From positions 1 through 64,000 of the forward strand of contig NZ_CALSBS010000016.1 of the NCBI RefSeq assembly GCF_943590815.1: a DNA stretch of 64,000 nt, given 5' to 3'. Both the position numbers and the translations under genes were made by a program. This document shows, one piece after another, positions 9,347 to 20,042 of this stretch. Numbering within the stretch: the first letter of the stretch is position 1; each line of letters opens with the position of its first letter. Under the pieces are notes generated by a model, which saw only the letters and a program-made list of their open reading frames with translations, did not search any database and was not told where the DNA came from. The stretch comes from Pseudocitrobacter vendiensis. Lineage in GTDB: Bacteria > Pseudomonadota > Gammaproteobacteria > Enterobacterales > Enterobacteriaceae.

Positions 9347-10417
9347 TTACACTGTCACAACAGGGACGCGCGGGGCCAGCGCGCACATTAACTCATAACC
9401 CACCGTTCCTGCACAGGCGGCAACGTCATCGATTTTGATGCCGTTGCCCCACAGCTCTACTGGCGCGCCAATTCCCGCATTGGGGCACGGAGTTAAGTCC
9501 ACCGCCAGCATATCCATCGACACCGTTCCCACCGTGGTGGTACGCACGCTGTCTACCATCACTGGCGTACCCGACGGTGCAATACGCGGGTAACCATCCG
9601 CGTATCCACAGGCAACAATACCAATTCGCTGCTCCTGCGTGGCGGTGTAGCGGCTACCGTAGCCCACCGTGTCGCCCGCTTTCAGGTTTTGCACGGCGAT
9701 AATCTGGCTGCTCAGGGTCATTACAGGTTTAATACCGCTATTGGCCACGTCCTGCCACTGGCCAGAAGGCGAAGCACCATAGAGAATAATGCCCGGCCGT
9801 ACCCAGTCATAATGCGTTTCTGGATGCCAGAGCGTTGCCGCCGAATTGGCAAGCGAGCGCGGGCATTCCAGCCCCTCCGCCGCCTGTTCGATTCGCAGCA
9901 TAGGCCGTTCGATACCCTCGCTTTTTTCTGCTTCCGCGAAGTGCGACATCAACGTCATCGCGCCGACGTTCGGCACTTTACGCAGGATCTGCCACACGGT
10001 ACTGACACGATCCGGCGTAAACCCAAGCCGGTTCATGCCACTGTTCACTTTTAGATAGATATCCAGTGGCGCGTTTAACCGCGCGTCCTGAAGCGCTTTG
10101 ATCTGCCAGTTGCTGTGAACACTGGTCGTTAACCTATATTTATCAAACAATTCCAGCTCATCGGCATGGAAAAACCCCTCCAGCAGCAGAATGGGCCCTT
10201 TCCATCCCCACTCACGTAGCTGGATGGCATCTTCCAGATTGAGCATCGCGAAACCGTCTGTTTCGCGTAATGCGCTCCAGACACGTTTCAAACCGTGCCC
10301 GTAAGCATCAGCTTTCACCACCGACCAGACGCGTGATCCCGGGGCCGCCCGGCGTACAACGTTCAGGTTCTGCCGCAGCGCCGAAAGATCGATGCTGGCT
10401 TCTACAGGACGAGACAT
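9347..10417 (-). CDS. dadX: Catabolic alanine racemase
   Basis: PLP enzyme of 356 residues converting L-alanine to D-alanine for catabolism. The PLP lysine is K35 in VVKADAYGHG and the second catalytic base is Tyr253 in VGYGSRY. It starts 9 nt after the dadA stop, so dadA and dadX form one operon. The racemase feeds the dehydrogenase, which oxidises D-alanine to pyruvate. The biosynthetic paralogue alr would lie elsewhere. Confidence 0.96.
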   Translation of the reverse strand: MSRPVEASIDLSALRQNLNVVRRAAPGSRVWSVVKADAYGHGLKRVWSALRETDGFAMLNLEDAIQLREWGWKGPILLLEGFFHADELELFDKYRLTTSVHSNWQIKALQDARLNAPLDIYLKVNSGMNRLGFTPDRVSTVWQILRKVPNVGAMTLMSHFAEAEKSEGIERPMLRIEQAAEGLECPRSLANSAATLWHPETHYDWVRPGIILYGASPSGQWQDVANSGIKPVMTLSSQIIAVQNLKAGDTVGYGSRYTATQEQRIGIVACGYADGYPRIAPSGTPVMVDSVRTTTVGTVSMDMLAVDLTPCPNAGIGAPVELWGNGIKIDDVAACAGTVGYELMCALAPRVPVVTV

Positions 10418-10426
10418 GCGTTCTCC

Positions 10427-11725
10427 TTAATGATGAGCGCCGTGTAAATGCTGAGGACGTGACGGCGTAAAGCCCGGCGAATAGCGCGCCACGCTTAAAT
10501 CATCATAAGGAATGGCAGGCGTACGTCCGGATATTAAATCGCTTATTAACTGCCCGGAACCGCAGGACATGGTCCAGCCCAGCGTACCGTGGCCTGTGTT
10601 CAGCCACAGATTTTTGAATGCGGTTTTGCCAATGATTGGCGTACCGTCGGGCGTCATCGGTCGCAGGCCGGTCCAGAACGTGGCTTGTTCAATATAGCCG
10701 CCGCGCGGGAACAAATCGCCCACCACCATTTCCAGCGTTTCACGGCGCGGTTGCAGCAGTTCGGTATTGAAGCCGACAATTTCCGCCATCCCGCCAACGC
10801 GAATACGATTATCAAAACGAGTTATGGCAATTTTGTAGGTTTCATCAAGGATAGTCGAAACCGGTGCGCCCGCCTCTTCCTTCACCGGAATGGTGAGGGA
10901 ATACCCTTTCAGCGGATATACCGGAATATCCACCAGCCCTTTGAGCATCGCGGTGGAATAGGAACCAAATGCCATCACATAGGCATCGGCTTTAATCAGT
11001 TCATCGCCGCACTTCACGCCATAGATGCGCTCACCTTCCCGCAGCAGCGCATCGACCGGTGTGTTATAGCGGAAAGTAACGCCCGCGTTTTCAGCCATCT
11101 GTGCCAGACGCTGGGTGAAGAGCTGACAGTCGCCGGTTTCATCATTCGGTAAACGCAGGCCGCCCGTCAGTTTGTGCGCCACGCTTGCCAGAGCAGGCTC
11201 AACCTCGGCAAGTCGGGCTGACTCCAGCAGTTGATACGGAACCCCCGCATCTTCCAGCACGGCAATGTCGCGCATCGCGTTTTCATACTGCTGTGCGGTG
11301 CGGAAAAGCTGCAACGTGCCGCCCTGCCGCCCTTCGTAGGCGATCCCGGTGGATTCACGTAGCGCTTTCAGGCAATCGCGGCTGTACTCCGCCAGACGTA
11401 CCATGCGCCCTTTGTTCTCCATGTAGTGCCGCGTGTCGCAGTTGCGCAGCATTTGCCACATCCATTTCAACTGGAACTGTGTGCCATCGAGGCTAATCGC
11501 CAGCGGCGCGTGGCGCTGGAACATCCATTTAATCGCCTTCAGCGGCACGCCGGGTGCCGCCCAGGGCGCAGCGTAACCGGGGGAGATCTGCCCGGCATTG
11601 CCGGCGCTGGTCTCCATCGCCGGGCCCACTTCACGATCGATAACCGTAACCTGGTGTCCTGCCTGACTTAAATACCAGGCGCTGGTCACGCCGACTACGC
11701 CACTTCCCAGTATGACAACGTGCAT
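10427..11725 (-). CDS. dadA: D-amino acid dehydrogenase small subunit
   Basis: FAD-dependent enzyme of 432 residues that oxidises D-amino acids, chiefly D-alanine, to 2-oxo acids plus ammonia and passes electrons to the respiratory chain. The N-terminus shows the dinucleotide-binding motif [11 protein letters not shown] directly after the start. The [14 protein letters not shown] segment is typical of the DAO fold. It is the first gene of dadAX. A CRP-like site about 95-110 bp upstream fits the catabolite control known for the E. coli operon. Confidence 0.96.
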   Translation of the reverse strand: MHVVILGSGVVGVTSAWYLSQAGHQVTVIDREVGPAMETSAGNAGQISPGYAAPWAAPGVPLKAIKWMFQRHAPLAISLDGTQFQLKWMWQMLRNCDTRHYMENKGRMVRLAEYSRDCLKALRESTGIAYEGRQGGTLQLFRTAQQYENAMRDIAVLEDAGVPYQLLESARLAEVEPALASVAHKLTGGLRLPNDETGDCQLFTQRLAQMAENAGVTFRYNTPVDALLREGERIYGVKCGDELIKADAYVMAFGSYSTAMLKGLVDIPVYPLKGYSLTIPVKEEAGAPVSTILDETYKIAITRFDNRIRVGGMAEIVGFNTELLQPRRETLEMVVGDLFPRGGYIEQATFWTGLRPMTPDGTPIIGKTAFKNLWLNTGHGTLGWTMSCGSGQLISDLISGRTPAIPYDDLSVARYSPGFTPSRPQHLHGAHH

Positions 11726-12051
11726 AGCTACTCCAGAATCGAATTGAGTAAAAGAACAATCTTCTGATTACAAATTGATAACCCAGATGAAAATATTATT
11801 CAACATAGGCTTTTTTTATGGTGACGTAGTTCACATACACCCCCGCCAGCGCTGGCATGCGAGAATCGACATCTCCTGCTAAGCAATAATTTTACCCAGC
11901 ATAAAATGCTGCATAATTGTAAAAATATCGTCATCAAAATGAAGAAATCGCGAAGAAAAAAATTGGCGCTTGTTACAGTTTTTTCCAGGTGTTCTATTCT
12001 TTTACAGAGGCTCTCCAGACAGAGAGAGTCGCCAACAATGAGGGCGCGCTA
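11726..12051. other. Divergent dadA / ycgB intergenic region
   Basis: 326 bp with no ORF worth calling. It is AT-rich and must hold promoters for both genes. A CRP-like site is annotated separately. In E. coli dadAX is also controlled by Lrp, but Lrp sites are too degenerate to assign by eye. Confidence 0.7.
11820..11835. promoter_or_regulatory. CRP-binding site upstream of dadA
   Basis: GGTGA-CGTAGT-TCACA has one mismatch to the palindrome TGTGA-N6-TCACA. Its centre is about 100 bp upstream of the dadA start codon. CRP control of dadAX is established in E. coli. Confidence 0.65.
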
Positions 12052-13584
12052 ATGGCAACGATTGATTCGATGAATAAGGACAGCACGCGTTTAAGCGACG
12101 GACCCGACTGGACATTTCCCCTGCTGGAAACCTATCTGGTTGAGATAGACCGGGTAGCCAAACTCTACCGGCTGGACACCTATCCCCATCAAATCGAAGT
12201 CATTACCTCTGAGCAGATGATGGATGCTTACTCCAGCATCGGGATGCCGATAAACTACACCCACTGGTCGTTCGGCAAGAAGTTTATAGAGACCGAGCGG
12301 GCCTATAAGCACGGCCAGCAGGGGCTGGCCTATGAAATTGTGATTAACTCCAATCCCTGTATCGCGTATCTGATGGAGGAGAACACCATTACCATGCAGG
12401 CGCTGGTGATGGCACACGCCTGTTATGGGCATAACTCCTTCTTTAAAAACAACTATCTGTTCCGCAGTTGGACAGACGCCAGCTCCATCGTCGATTACCT
12501 GCTTTTCGCCCGTAAATACATTAGCGAGTGTGAAGAGCGCTACGGCGTAGATGAAGTGGAAAAGCTGCTCGACTCCTGCCACGCGTTGATGAACTACGGC
12601 GTGGACCGCTATAAACGTCCGCAAAAAATCTCGTTGCAGGAGGAGAAAGCCCGGCAGAAAAGTCGCGAAGAGTATCTGCAAAGCCAGGTGAATATGCTGT
12701 GGCGCACTCTGCCGAAGCGCGAAGAGGAGAAAACGGTGGAATCTGCGCGCCGCTATCCTTCTGAACCGCAGGAGAACTTGCTGTACTTTATGGAGAAAAA
12801 CGCCCCATTGCTGGAGCCGTGGCAGCGCGAAATCATGCGCATTGTGCGTAAGGTGAGCCAGTATTTTTATCCGCAAAAACAGACGCAGGTAATGAACGAA
12901 GGCTGGGCCACGTTCTGGCACTACACCATTCTCAACCATCTGTACGATGAAGGGAAAGTGACCGAGCGCTTTATGCTGGAATTTCTGCACAGCCACACCA
13001 ACGTGGTGTTCCAGCCTGCCTATAACAGCCCGTGGTACAGCGGGATTAACCCGTATGCACTGGGCTTTGCCATGTTTCAGGACATCAAACGTATCTGCCA
13101 GACGCCGACGGAAGAAGACCGCTACTGGTTCCCGGATATGGCGGGTTCCGACTGGCTGGAAACGCTGCATTTTGCGATGCGCGATTTTAAAGACGAGAGT
13201 TTTATCAGCCAGTTCCTGTCACCGAAAGTGATGCGTGATTTCCGCTTGTTTACAGTGCTGGATGACGATCGCAATAACTATCTGGAGATCTCGGCGATCC
13301 ACAATGAAAGCGGCTATCGGGAAATTCGGGCGCAGCTTTCTTCACAATATAATCTCAGTAACCTGGAGCCGAATATTCAGGTGTGGAATGTGGATCTGCG
13401 CGGCGACCGTTCGCTGACGTTACGCTATGTGCCGCACAACCGCGCGCCGTTGGATAAAGGCCGCCGGGAAGTGCTCAAGCACGTGCATCGTCTGTGGGGC
13501 TTTGACGTGCATCTTGAGCAGCAAAATGCGGACGGCAGCGTCGAGTTACTTGAACGTTGCCCACCGAGACCGAGCGCGTTGTGA
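12052..13584 (+). CDS. ycgB: SpoVR family protein YcgB
   Basis: Cytoplasmic protein of 510 residues of the SpoVR/YcgB family. Function is unknown; the E. coli gene is stationary-phase induced. The start at 12052 (MATIDSMNKD) is chosen because it reproduces the E. coli N-terminus and length; the frame is open for 21 further codons upstream. Conserved HACYGHNSFFKNNY and NEGWATFWHY motifs are present. It converges with fadR across a bidirectional terminator. Confidence 0.93.
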   Translation: MATIDSMNKDSTRLSDGPDWTFPLLETYLVEIDRVAKLYRLDTYPHQIEVITSEQMMDAYSSIGMPINYTHWSFGKKFIETERAYKHGQQGLAYEIVINSNPCIAYLMEENTITMQALVMAHACYGHNSFFKNNYLFRSWTDASSIVDYLLFARKYISECEERYGVDEVEKLLDSCHALMNYGVDRYKRPQKISLQEEKARQKSREEYLQSQVNMLWRTLPKREEEKTVESARRYPSEPQENLLYFMEKNAPLLEPWQREIMRIVRKVSQYFYPQKQTQVMNEGWATFWHYTILNHLYDEGKVTERFMLEFLHSHTNVVFQPAYNSPWYSGINPYALGFAMFQDIKRICQTPTEEDRYWFPDMAGSDWLETLHFAMRDFKDESFISQFLSPKVMRDFRLFTVLDDDRNNYLEISAIHNESGYREIRAQLSSQYNLSNLEPNIQVWNVDLRGDRSLTLRYVPHNRAPLDKGRREVLKHVHRLWGFDVHLEQQNADGSVELLERCPPRPSAL

Positions 13585-13587
13585 TAC

Positions 13588-13616
13588 AAAAAAGCCTCTC
13601 AATTGAGAGGCTTTTT
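13588..13616. terminator. Bidirectional terminator between ycgB and fadR
   Basis: Perfect 10-bp stem (AAAGCCTCTC / GAGAGGCTTT) with loop AATT, flanked by A and T runs on both sides. Confidence 0.88.
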
Positions 13617-13626
13617 CTATGGATGC

Positions 13627-14331
13627 TTATACACCGCCCGGCATACTTTTCTGCATCCGGTGCCAAATCTCGCCGCTATCGTGGCCGTAACGACGCACGG
13701 TTTCATACACCTGGTCATGCAGGCCCTGCTCGCACACTTCCGTTAAGCGATGATAGAAGCCCAACGCACAACTACGCGCTTCCGGATTGGCGAAATAGTG
13801 ACGGCCGATACGGGTATAGAGCCCTTTCATACCGTTCAGAATCAGGCCATAAATCGGGTTGCCGGAGGCAAACGCCAGCCCGCGGAAAATATTGTAATCG
13901 AGTTCGGCAAACGCATCAGCATAGTCTTCGACTTCGCGCGCGGTAGCCAGTACTTCCAGCGCTTTATCAGGATGCTGGCGGAACGCCGTACGGATAAAAA
14001 TGGTGGCGATGTTAGTACGTACAGAAAGCAGATTATCCAGCAGTTGCGGTACGCTTTCGTGATCGAGGCGCGCCAGCGTTTCCAGAATGTTAAGACCGGA
14101 CGTCTCCCAGAAGTTGTTAACTTTCGTCGGCTTACCGTGCTGGATAGTCAACCAGCCATCACGAGCCAGACGTTGCAACACTTCACGTAGGGTTGTACGG
14201 GTCACACCAATCAGTTCAGAAAGTTCGCGCTCGGCAGGCAGAATAGACCCCGGTGGAAAACGGTTATTCCAGATGCTTTCAACAATATACTCTTCCGCGA
14301 AACCCGCCGGGCTTTGCGCCTTAATGACCAT
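13627..14331 (-). CDS. fadR: Fatty acid metabolism regulator FadR
   Basis: GntR-family transcription factor of 234 residues. It represses beta-oxidation genes and activates unsaturated fatty acid synthesis; long-chain acyl-CoA releases it from DNA. The winged helix lies in residues 1-75 (motifs [21 protein letters not shown]), followed by the all-helical acyl-CoA-binding domain. The start MVIKAQS at 14331 matches the family; an upstream in-frame ATG would add 24 unrelated residues. The C-terminus is a few residues shorter than E. coli FadR (239). A likely target box lies upstream of fadD in this window. Confidence 0.96.
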   Translation of the reverse strand: MVIKAQSPAGFAEEYIVESIWNNRFPPGSILPAERELSELIGVTRTTLREVLQRLARDGWLTIQHGKPTKVNNFWETSGLNILETLARLDHESVPQLLDNLLSVRTNIATIFIRTAFRQHPDKALEVLATAREVEDYADAFAELDYNIFRGLAFASGNPIYGLILNGMKGLYTRIGRHYFANPEARSCALGFYHRLTEVCEQGLHDQVYETVRRYGHDSGEIWHRMQKSMPGGV

Positions 14332-14543
14332 AGTTAGAATTTCCATTACACAGCGTTGCAATCCACTCATCATACCAGACCGCATCAACAGCAGATAGCA
14401 CACGAAGCGAATTAAAAAGGGATCGCCGTTTCATTTTTTGATTTTCCTTTTCCGCACTTGAGGACGTTTTTTGTCGCAATCTCTGCTAAAGTTTCCGCCC
14501 TGGTTGTAATAAAAGATGACTTCTACGAGGCAGACAATTCGTC

Positions 14544-16094
14544 ATGGAAATCTCATACTCGCGCGCGTTATGGCGCAACTTTCTCGGACAATCCCCGGAC
14601 TGGTATAAACTTTTACTTCTGATATTCCTGGTCATTAATCCGATTATCTTTCTCGTTAACCCCTTTATCGCAGGATGGCTGCTGGTTATCGAGTTTATCT
14701 TCACGCTGGCAATGGCGCTCAAGTGCTATCCGTTGATCCCCGGCGGGCTACTGGCGATTGAAGCAGTGATTGTCGGCATGACCTCAGCCGAACACGTGCG
14801 TGAAGAAATTGCGGCAAATCTTGAAGTGCTGCTGTTGCTGATCTTCATGGTCGCCGGCATCTACTTTATGAAGCAGTTGCTGCTATTTATTTTCACCCGC
14901 TTGTTGCTGAGCATCCACAGCAAAATGCTGCTCTCACTGGCGTTTTGCCTGGCGGCAGCGTTCTTGTCAGCCTTCCTGGATGCGCTGACGGTGGTGGCGG
15001 TGATTATCAGCGTCGCAGTGGGTTTTTATGGTATTTACCACCGTGCGGCGTCAAGCCGTACTGACGATGACGATCTGCTTGATGATAGTCACATCGATAA
15101 ACACTATCGCGACGTACTGGAACAATTCCGCGCATTTCTGCGCAGCCTGATGATGCACGCGGGCGTCGGCACTGCGCTTGGCGGCGTAATGACGATGGTG
15201 GGCGAACCGCAGAACCTGATTATTGCCAAAACATCCGGCTGGCACTTTGGCGAGTTCTTTATACGCATGGCGCCAGTCACACTACCGGTCTTTGTTTTCG
15301 GCATCATCACGTGTCTTCTGCTGGAGAAATTCAAACTCTTCGGCTACGGTGCTACCCTTCCGGAAACCGTGCGCAAGACGTTACACGATTTTGATGCGCG
15401 TAGCCGTCAGCAACGCACACGTCAGGACACCATGCGTCTGTGCGTCCAGGCGGTGATTGGCGTCTGGCTGGTGCTGGCGCTGGCTTTCCACCTGGCTGAA
15501 GTTGGGTTAATTGGCTTATCGGTTATCATCTTGGCCACCTCGTTCACCGGCATTACTGATGAACATGCCATCGGCAAAGCATTTACCGAAGCGCTGCCCT
15601 TCACCGCACTGTTGACTGTCTTCTTTGCGGTGGTCGCAGTTATTATCGACCAGCATCTGTTCGCGCCGATCATCGACTTTGTGCTGCAAGCCTCACCGCA
15701 CGCGCAACGCTCGTTGTTCTATATCTTCAATGGTTTACTGTCGTCGATTTCCGATAACGTGTTTGTTGGAACCGTTTATATCAACGAAGTGAAGTCCGCA
15801 CTGGAGTCTGGCGCTATCGACCTCAAACAATATGAGATGCTGGCGGTCGCGATTAACACCGGCACTAATCTGCCGTCTGTCGCCACGCCAAACGGCCAGG
15901 CGGCGTTTCTGTTCCTGCTTACTTCTGCGCTGGCACCACTCATACGACTTTCTTATGGTCGCATGGTTTGGATGGCGCTGCCGTATACCATCGTGCTGAC
16001 GCTGGTTGGGCTGCTGTGCGTTGAGTTTGCTCTGCAACCCATCAGCGACTGGCTTCTGGCGATCGGTTGGCTCCCTTCCCCACATCTTCCTTAA
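14544..16094 (+). CDS. nhaB: Na+/H+ antiporter NhaB
   Basis: Inner-membrane sodium/proton antiporter of 516 residues (E. coli 513), with about twelve hydrophobic helices. Conserved stretches include [44 protein letters not shown] and [15 protein letters not shown]. It diverges from fadR, as in E. coli. A hairpin terminator separates it from dsbB. Confidence 0.96.
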   Translation: MEISYSRALWRNFLGQSPDWYKLLLLIFLVINPIIFLVNPFIAGWLLVIEFIFTLAMALKCYPLIPGGLLAIEAVIVGMTSAEHVREEIAANLEVLLLLIFMVAGIYFMKQLLLFIFTRLLLSIHSKMLLSLAFCLAAAFLSAFLDALTVVAVIISVAVGFYGIYHRAASSRTDDDDLLDDSHIDKHYRDVLEQFRAFLRSLMMHAGVGTALGGVMTMVGEPQNLIIAKTSGWHFGEFFIRMAPVTLPVFVFGIITCLLLEKFKLFGYGATLPETVRKTLHDFDARSRQQRTRQDTMRLCVQAVIGVWLVLALAFHLAEVGLIGLSVIILATSFTGITDEHAIGKAFTEALPFTALLTVFFAVVAVIIDQHLFAPIIDFVLQASPHAQRSLFYIFNGLLSSISDNVFVGTVYINEVKSALESGAIDLKQYEMLAVAINTGTNLPSVATPNGQAAFLFLLTSALAPLIRLSYGRMVWMALPYTIVLTLVGLLCVEFALQPISDWLLAIGWLPSPHLP

Positions 16095-16102
16095 CATTAG
16101 TT

Positions 16103-16125
16103 GCCCGGCAGTAGTGCCGGGCATT
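16103..16125 (+). terminator. Terminator-like hairpin after nhaB
   Basis: Eight-bp stem (GCCCGGCA / TGCCGGGC), loop GTAG, followed by ATTTAATG. The tail is only moderately T-rich. Confidence 0.65.
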
Positions 16126-16220
16126 TAATGTTCATTTACGTAAGAATTGCTAAACGTCAGTGGCGGCAGGCTTTTTTTGGTTTAAACTGCTGCTCTTAAA
16201 CATGTTCCAGGGAAATGATT

Positions 16221-16751
16221 ATGTTGCGATATTTGAACCAGTGCTCACGAGGCCGTGGCGCGTGGTTGTTGATGGCGCTTACTGCCTTTGCACTTGAACT
16301 CGTTGCGCTGTATTTCCAGCATATTATGCTGCTTCAGCCATGCGTCATGTGTATCTATGAACGTTGCGCCCTGTTCGGCATCATGGGTGCAGGTATTGTG
16401 GGTGCCATCGCCCCAAAAACGCCGCTGCGTTACGTCGCTATGGTAATTTGGATATACAGCGCGATCCGTGGTTTACAGCTTGCCTGGGAGCACACGATGA
16501 TTCAGCTACATCCATCCCCCTTTATGACCTGCGACTTTGCCGCACGCTTCCCGACCTGGCTGCCGCTCGATAAATGGCTGCCGCAGGTATTTGTCGCTTC
16601 CGGCGACTGCGCGGTGCGTCAGTGGTCGTTCCTGTCACTGGAAATGCCACAGTGGCTGGTCGGTATTTTCGCGGCCTATCTGGTGGTCGCAGTGCTGGTG
16701 ATTATTGCTCAGCCGTTTAAGCCGAAAAAACGCGACCTGTTTGGTCGATAA
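16221..16751 (+). CDS. dsbB: Disulfide bond formation protein B
   Basis: Inner-membrane quinone reductase of 176 residues that reoxidises periplasmic DsbA. Four membrane helices are present. The two redox pairs are Cys41-Cys44 (CVMC) and Cys104-Cys130, at the same positions as in E. coli DsbB. The ATG at 16221 is preferred over one two codons upstream because AGGGA lies 7 nt before it. In E. coli the umuDC genes follow nearby; here ycgN comes directly after a terminator. Confidence 0.96.
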   Translation: MLRYLNQCSRGRGAWLLMALTAFALELVALYFQHIMLLQPCVMCIYERCALFGIMGAGIVGAIAPKTPLRYVAMVIWIYSAIRGLQLAWEHTMIQLHPSPFMTCDFAARFPTWLPLDKWLPQVFVASGDCAVRQWSFLSLEMPQWLVGIFAAYLVVAVLVIIAQPFKPKKRDLFGR

Positions 16752-16760
16752 TGACGTCTA

Positions 16761-16787
16761 AAAAACGCGCCCAAAGGCGCGTTTTTT
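16761..16787. terminator. Bidirectional terminator between dsbB and ycgN
   Basis: Stem AAAAACGCGCC / GGCGCGTTTTT with loop CAAA, flanked by A and T runs. Confidence 0.88.
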
Positions 16788-16806
16788 ACTTAAGCAGACA
16801 GACCTG

Positions 16807-17253
16807 TTACTGAGCCCACTCAGGCTTATTCATAATATGATCCTGCCAGTCGCGCACTTCCGACTCTTTCACTGCAATATGACGCACAGAAATACGCTCG
16901 CCATGCATCGCGGCTTTTGAGCCCGTCAGCAACGGGTGCCACTCCGGAAGACCTTTCCCTTCCGCCAGCAGACGATAGGCGCAGGTGTGGGGTAACCATT
17001 CGAAGGTGGGTAAATTCTCGCGGGTGAGTTTGATGCAGTCCGGCTCATAGTCGAAGCGGCGTTCATAGTTACGGCATTGACAGGTTTTGATGTTCAGCTG
17101 ACGGCAGGCAACGTTGGTGAAATAGATTTCATCCGTGTCTTCATCCATCAGTTTATGCAGGCAGCATTGCCCGCAACCATCGCACAGCGATTCCCACTCG
17201 GCGTCTGTCATTTCGTCGAGAGTTTTGCTTTGCCAGAAAGGTAATTCGCTCAT
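16807..17253 (-). CDS. ycgN: YcgN family cysteine-cluster protein
   Basis: Protein of 148 residues of the UPF0260/YkgJ-type zinc or iron chelating family; function unknown. A dense N-terminal Cys set is visible (CDGCGQCC, then [11 protein letters not shown]), which probably binds metal. The start MSELPFW at 17253 aligns with the E. coli protein; a longer in-frame extension is not conserved. It lies just downstream of ycgM on the same strand (93 bp), with ycgL further upstream. Confidence 0.92.
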   Translation of the reverse strand: MSELPFWQSKTLDEMTDAEWESLCDGCGQCCLHKLMDEDTDEIYFTNVACRQLNIKTCQCRNYERRFDYEPDCIKLTRENLPTFEWLPHTCAYRLLAEGKGLPEWHPLLTGSKAAMHGERISVRHIAVKESEVRDWQDHIMNKPEWAQ

Positions 17254-17346
17254 AAGGATGTCCACATCAAAAACCAGGGTGCACCTTATAACCAGTCTGG
17301 CACAGGGATGCAAGTTTTGCCGCCCAATGAGGGCGGCAAGAAGGGA

Positions 17347-18006
17347 TTACAGTACGCGCGTAGAAAGGGAAAGGCCATTGAACTGTACGGTCAGCTCATC
17401 GCCACTCAACAGAGGTCCCACGCCTTCCGGCGTGCCGGTCAACACCACATCGCCTGGCTTAAGGGTGAAGAAGCGGCTCATGTAGGCAATCAGCGGGATG
17501 ATTTTATGGATCATGTCTGCCGTCGTTCCCTGCTGGCGCACCTCGCCGTTAACCGTTAACGCCAGCGGCGTATTCTGCGGATCGCTTTCGAATTCGGCAG
17601 CCGGAATAAATCCAGAAATCGGGCAGGAATTATCAAAGCCTTTGGCCTTTTCCCACGGTTGCCCCGCTTCCTTCATTTTACCCTGCACATCGCGCAGCGT
17701 GAGATCCAGCGCCACGCCATAGCCCGCAATCGCTTTCTGAACGTGTTCTTCGGTTGCCTGGCGCAATGTTGCGCCAATCAGCACCGCCAGTTCGACTTCA
17801 TGATGCACAGAGCCCAGCCCTTGCGGCAACACCAGCGGTTGACGAATATCGCAAAGCGCCGTTTCTGGTTTGATAAACAACACCGGTTCATCCGGAATCG
17901 CGCTGCCCATTTCCTGAATGTGCTTTGCGTAATTACTGCCGACACAAACAACTTTGCTGACCGGATAATCCAGCAACGCACCTTGCCAGTTATGATGCTG
18001 ATACAT
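17347..18006 (-). CDS. ycgM: Fumarylacetoacetate hydrolase family protein YcgM
   Basis: Protein of 219 residues with the FAH fold. The metal-binding acidic set is present (HHEVELAVLIG and DLTLRD), together with KGFDNSCP and TGTPEGVGP motifs. The family includes acylpyruvases and isomerase/decarboxylases; the physiological substrate in enterobacteria is unproven. Sequence and length follow E. coli YcgM over the whole chain. It is probably cotranscribed with ycgN. Confidence 0.93.
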   Translation of the reverse strand: MYQHHNWQGALLDYPVSKVVCVGSNYAKHIQEMGSAIPDEPVLFIKPETALCDIRQPLVLPQGLGSVHHEVELAVLIGATLRQATEEHVQKAIAGYGVALDLTLRDVQGKMKEAGQPWEKAKGFDNSCPISGFIPAAEFESDPQNTPLALTVNGEVRQQGTTADMIHKIIPLIAYMSRFFTLKPGDVVLTGTPEGVGPLLSGDELTVQFNGLSLSTRVL

Positions 18007-18088
18007 TTGTTTCCCCTATTCGTTTTTCAAACATAATTGTTATAACTAATAGACTCATTTATCGACCAACATCAATAACTGCCCAGGA

Positions 18089-18370
18089 TTAATCTTGTGG
18101 CTTTCCTGATTCGGCAAGATGCTGTTTCAGTAAATTCTCAGGCGGTGGTGGGATCTGTAAATAATATCCATGATCTTTGAGGGCCTGTTTTACCTTCTCA
18201 AGATCCGCATTCACCAACTGTTTACGCCCGTCCAGCGGCAGCATCATCGCCAACTGCGGTTGGCCGAAGCCTTTCATCAGTTCCTCAGGTACGCGGGAAA
18301 AATCGTCTCTTTTTTCGACATAAAGATAGGTTTGGTCGCGTTTAGCGCTCCGGTAGATCACACAAAACAT
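18089..18370 (-). CDS. ycgL: YcgL domain-containing protein
   Basis: Small acidic/basic protein of 93 residues, matching the conserved core of E. coli YcgL (MFCVIYRS to the PPPPE segment); function unknown. The start is placed at MFCVIYR; E. coli annotation has a longer leader that is not supported here. It diverges from minC across 126 bp. The E. coli genes ycgK and ycgJ are missing from this junction. Confidence 0.9.
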   Translation of the reverse strand: MFCVIYRSAKRDQTYLYVEKRDDFSRVPEELMKGFGQPQLAMMLPLDGRKQLVNADLEKVKQALKDHGYYLQIPPPPENLLKQHLAESGKPQD

Positions 18371-18496
18371 ACTTTTACTCTTAATTAAGCCCGTGGTGAC
18401 TTGCCTCTATATATCAGTGACTATAACATGCCTGATAGTCTTCGGAATATCACCGCATTGTGCTGGATGATAAATAGCAAATTGAGTAAGGCCAGG

Positions 18497-19204
18497 ATGT
18501 CAAACACGCCAATCGAACTTAAAGGCAGTAGTTTCACTTTATCAGTGGTGCATTTGCATGAGGCAAATCCCGAGATTATTCGTCAGGCGTTAGAGGACAA
18601 GGTGGCTCAGGCTCCGGCTTTTTTTCGTCACGCGCCGGTGGTGGTAAACGTCAGTAGTCTGGAAGAGACGACCCAATGGCAGCCGTTGCAGCAGGCGATT
18701 AACGCTGCGGGCTTGCGTATTGTGGGCGTGAGCGGCGCAAAGAACCCGCGCATGAAAGCGGAAATCGACAAAGCGGGTCTGCCTTTACTCACTGAGGGTA
18801 AAGAAAAAATCGCCCGCCCTGCTCCCGTCGAGCCTCAACCCCAGCCTGAACCAGCCCCAACTGTTAGCACGATCACAAAAACGCGATTGATTGATATGCC
18901 GGTTCGTTCCGGTCAGCGCATTTATGCGCCAAACTGTGATCTGATTGTTACAAATCACGTGAGCGCAGGCGCTGAGCTTATCGCCGATGGTAACATTCAT
19001 GTGTATGGCATGATGCGGGGACGGGTGCTGGCTGGCGCTGCTGGCGATCGAGAGGCACAGATTTTTTGTACACATCTGGCAGCGGAATTAATGTCCATTG
19101 CCGGGGAATATTGGCTGAGCGATCAAATCCCAGCCGAGTTTTATGGCAAAGCGGCACGTCTGCGTTTAGACGATAGCGCTTTGACAATTCAACCGTTTAA
19201 TTAA
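18497..19204 (+). CDS. minC: Septum site-determining protein MinC
   Basis: FtsZ polymerisation inhibitor of 235 residues, recruited to the membrane by MinD. The N-terminal FtsZ-binding domain (about 1-105) is joined by a Pro/Glu/Gln-rich linker (about 108-128) to the C-terminal beta-helix ([29 protein letters not shown]-like). The start at 18497 (MSNTPIEL) matches E. coli; the open frame continues 32 codons upstream without similarity. It is the first gene of minCDE, 22 bp before minD. Confidence 0.95.
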   Translation: MSNTPIELKGSSFTLSVVHLHEANPEIIRQALEDKVAQAPAFFRHAPVVVNVSSLEETTQWQPLQQAINAAGLRIVGVSGAKNPRMKAEIDKAGLPLLTEGKEKIARPAPVEPQPQPEPAPTVSTITKTRLIDMPVRSGQRIYAPNCDLIVTNHVSAGAELIADGNIHVYGMMRGRVLAGAAGDREAQIFCTHLAAELMSIAGEYWLSDQIPAEFYGKAARLRLDDSALTIQPFN

Positions 19205-19226
19205 TCCCTTTTAACAAGGAATTTCT

Positions 19227-20039
19227 ATGGCACGCATTATTGTTGTGACTTCGGGTAAAGGGGGCGTGGGCAAAACCACCTCCAGCGCGGCCATCGCGAC
19301 TGGTTTGGCGCAGAAGGGAAAGAAAACTGTCGTTATCGACTTCGATATCGGCCTGCGAAACCTCGACCTGATTATGGGCTGTGAACGCCGCGTTGTGTAT
19401 GATTTCGTTAACGTTATTCAGGGCGATGCTACACTGAACCAGGCGCTGATCAAAGATAAGCGCACGGAAAACCTGTTTATTCTCCCGGCGTCCCAGACGC
19501 GTGATAAAGACGCATTGACCCGCGAAGGCGTCGAGAAAGTGCTCGACGAACTGAAGAAGATGGAGTTCGACTTTGTTGTCTGCGACTCCCCGGCGGGTAT
19601 CGAAACCGGCGCATTGATGGCGCTCTATTTCGCGGATGAAGCGATTATCACCACCAACCCGGAAGTCTCTTCCGTGCGCGACTCCGACCGCATTCTGGGC
19701 ATTCTGGCCTCGAAATCGCGTCGTGCGGAAAACGGTGAAGACCCAATCAAAGAACACCTTCTGCTGACCCGCTACAATCCGGGTCGCGTAAACAAAGGCG
19801 ATATGCTGAGCATGGAAGATGTGCTTGAAATTCTGCGCATCAAACTGGTCGGCGTTATCCCGGAAGATCAGTCTGTACTGCGTGCATCCAACCAGGGTGA
19901 ACCGGTTATTCTGGATGCGGTGTCCGATGCAGGTAAAGCCTACGCCGACACCGTGGATCGTCTGTTGGGAGAAGAACGTCCTTTCCGCTTCATTGAAGAA
20001 GAGAAGAAAGGTTTCCTCAAACGCCTGTTCGGAGGATAA
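19227..20039 (+). CDS. minD: Septum site-determining ATPase MinD
   Basis: ParA/MinD-type ATPase of 270 residues that oscillates from pole to pole with MinE and carries MinC to the membrane. The deviant Walker A motif is GKGGVGKTT with Lys11 and Lys16. Switch regions DFDIGLRNLD and CDSPAGIE are present. The C-terminal amphipathic membrane-targeting helix (KKGFLKRLFGG) is intact. Strong AAGGAAT ribosome site. The minE start lies 3 nt after the stop. Confidence 0.98.
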   Translation: MARIIVVTSGKGGVGKTTSSAAIATGLAQKGKKTVVIDFDIGLRNLDLIMGCERRVVYDFVNVIQGDATLNQALIKDKRTENLFILPASQTRDKDALTREGVEKVLDELKKMEFDFVVCDSPAGIETGALMALYFADEAIITTNPEVSSVRDSDRILGILASKSRRAENGEDPIKEHLLLTRYNPGRVNKGDMLSMEDVLEILRIKLVGVIPEDQSVLRASNQGEPVILDAVSDAGKAYADTVDRLLGEERPFRFIEEEKKGFLKRLFGG

Positions 20040-20042
20040 ATT

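Noticed and set aside
12091-13170. Long minus-strand open frame (359 codons)
   Set aside because: Lies fully opposite ycgB, which matches a known family along its length. The frame is a by-product of ycgB codon bias.
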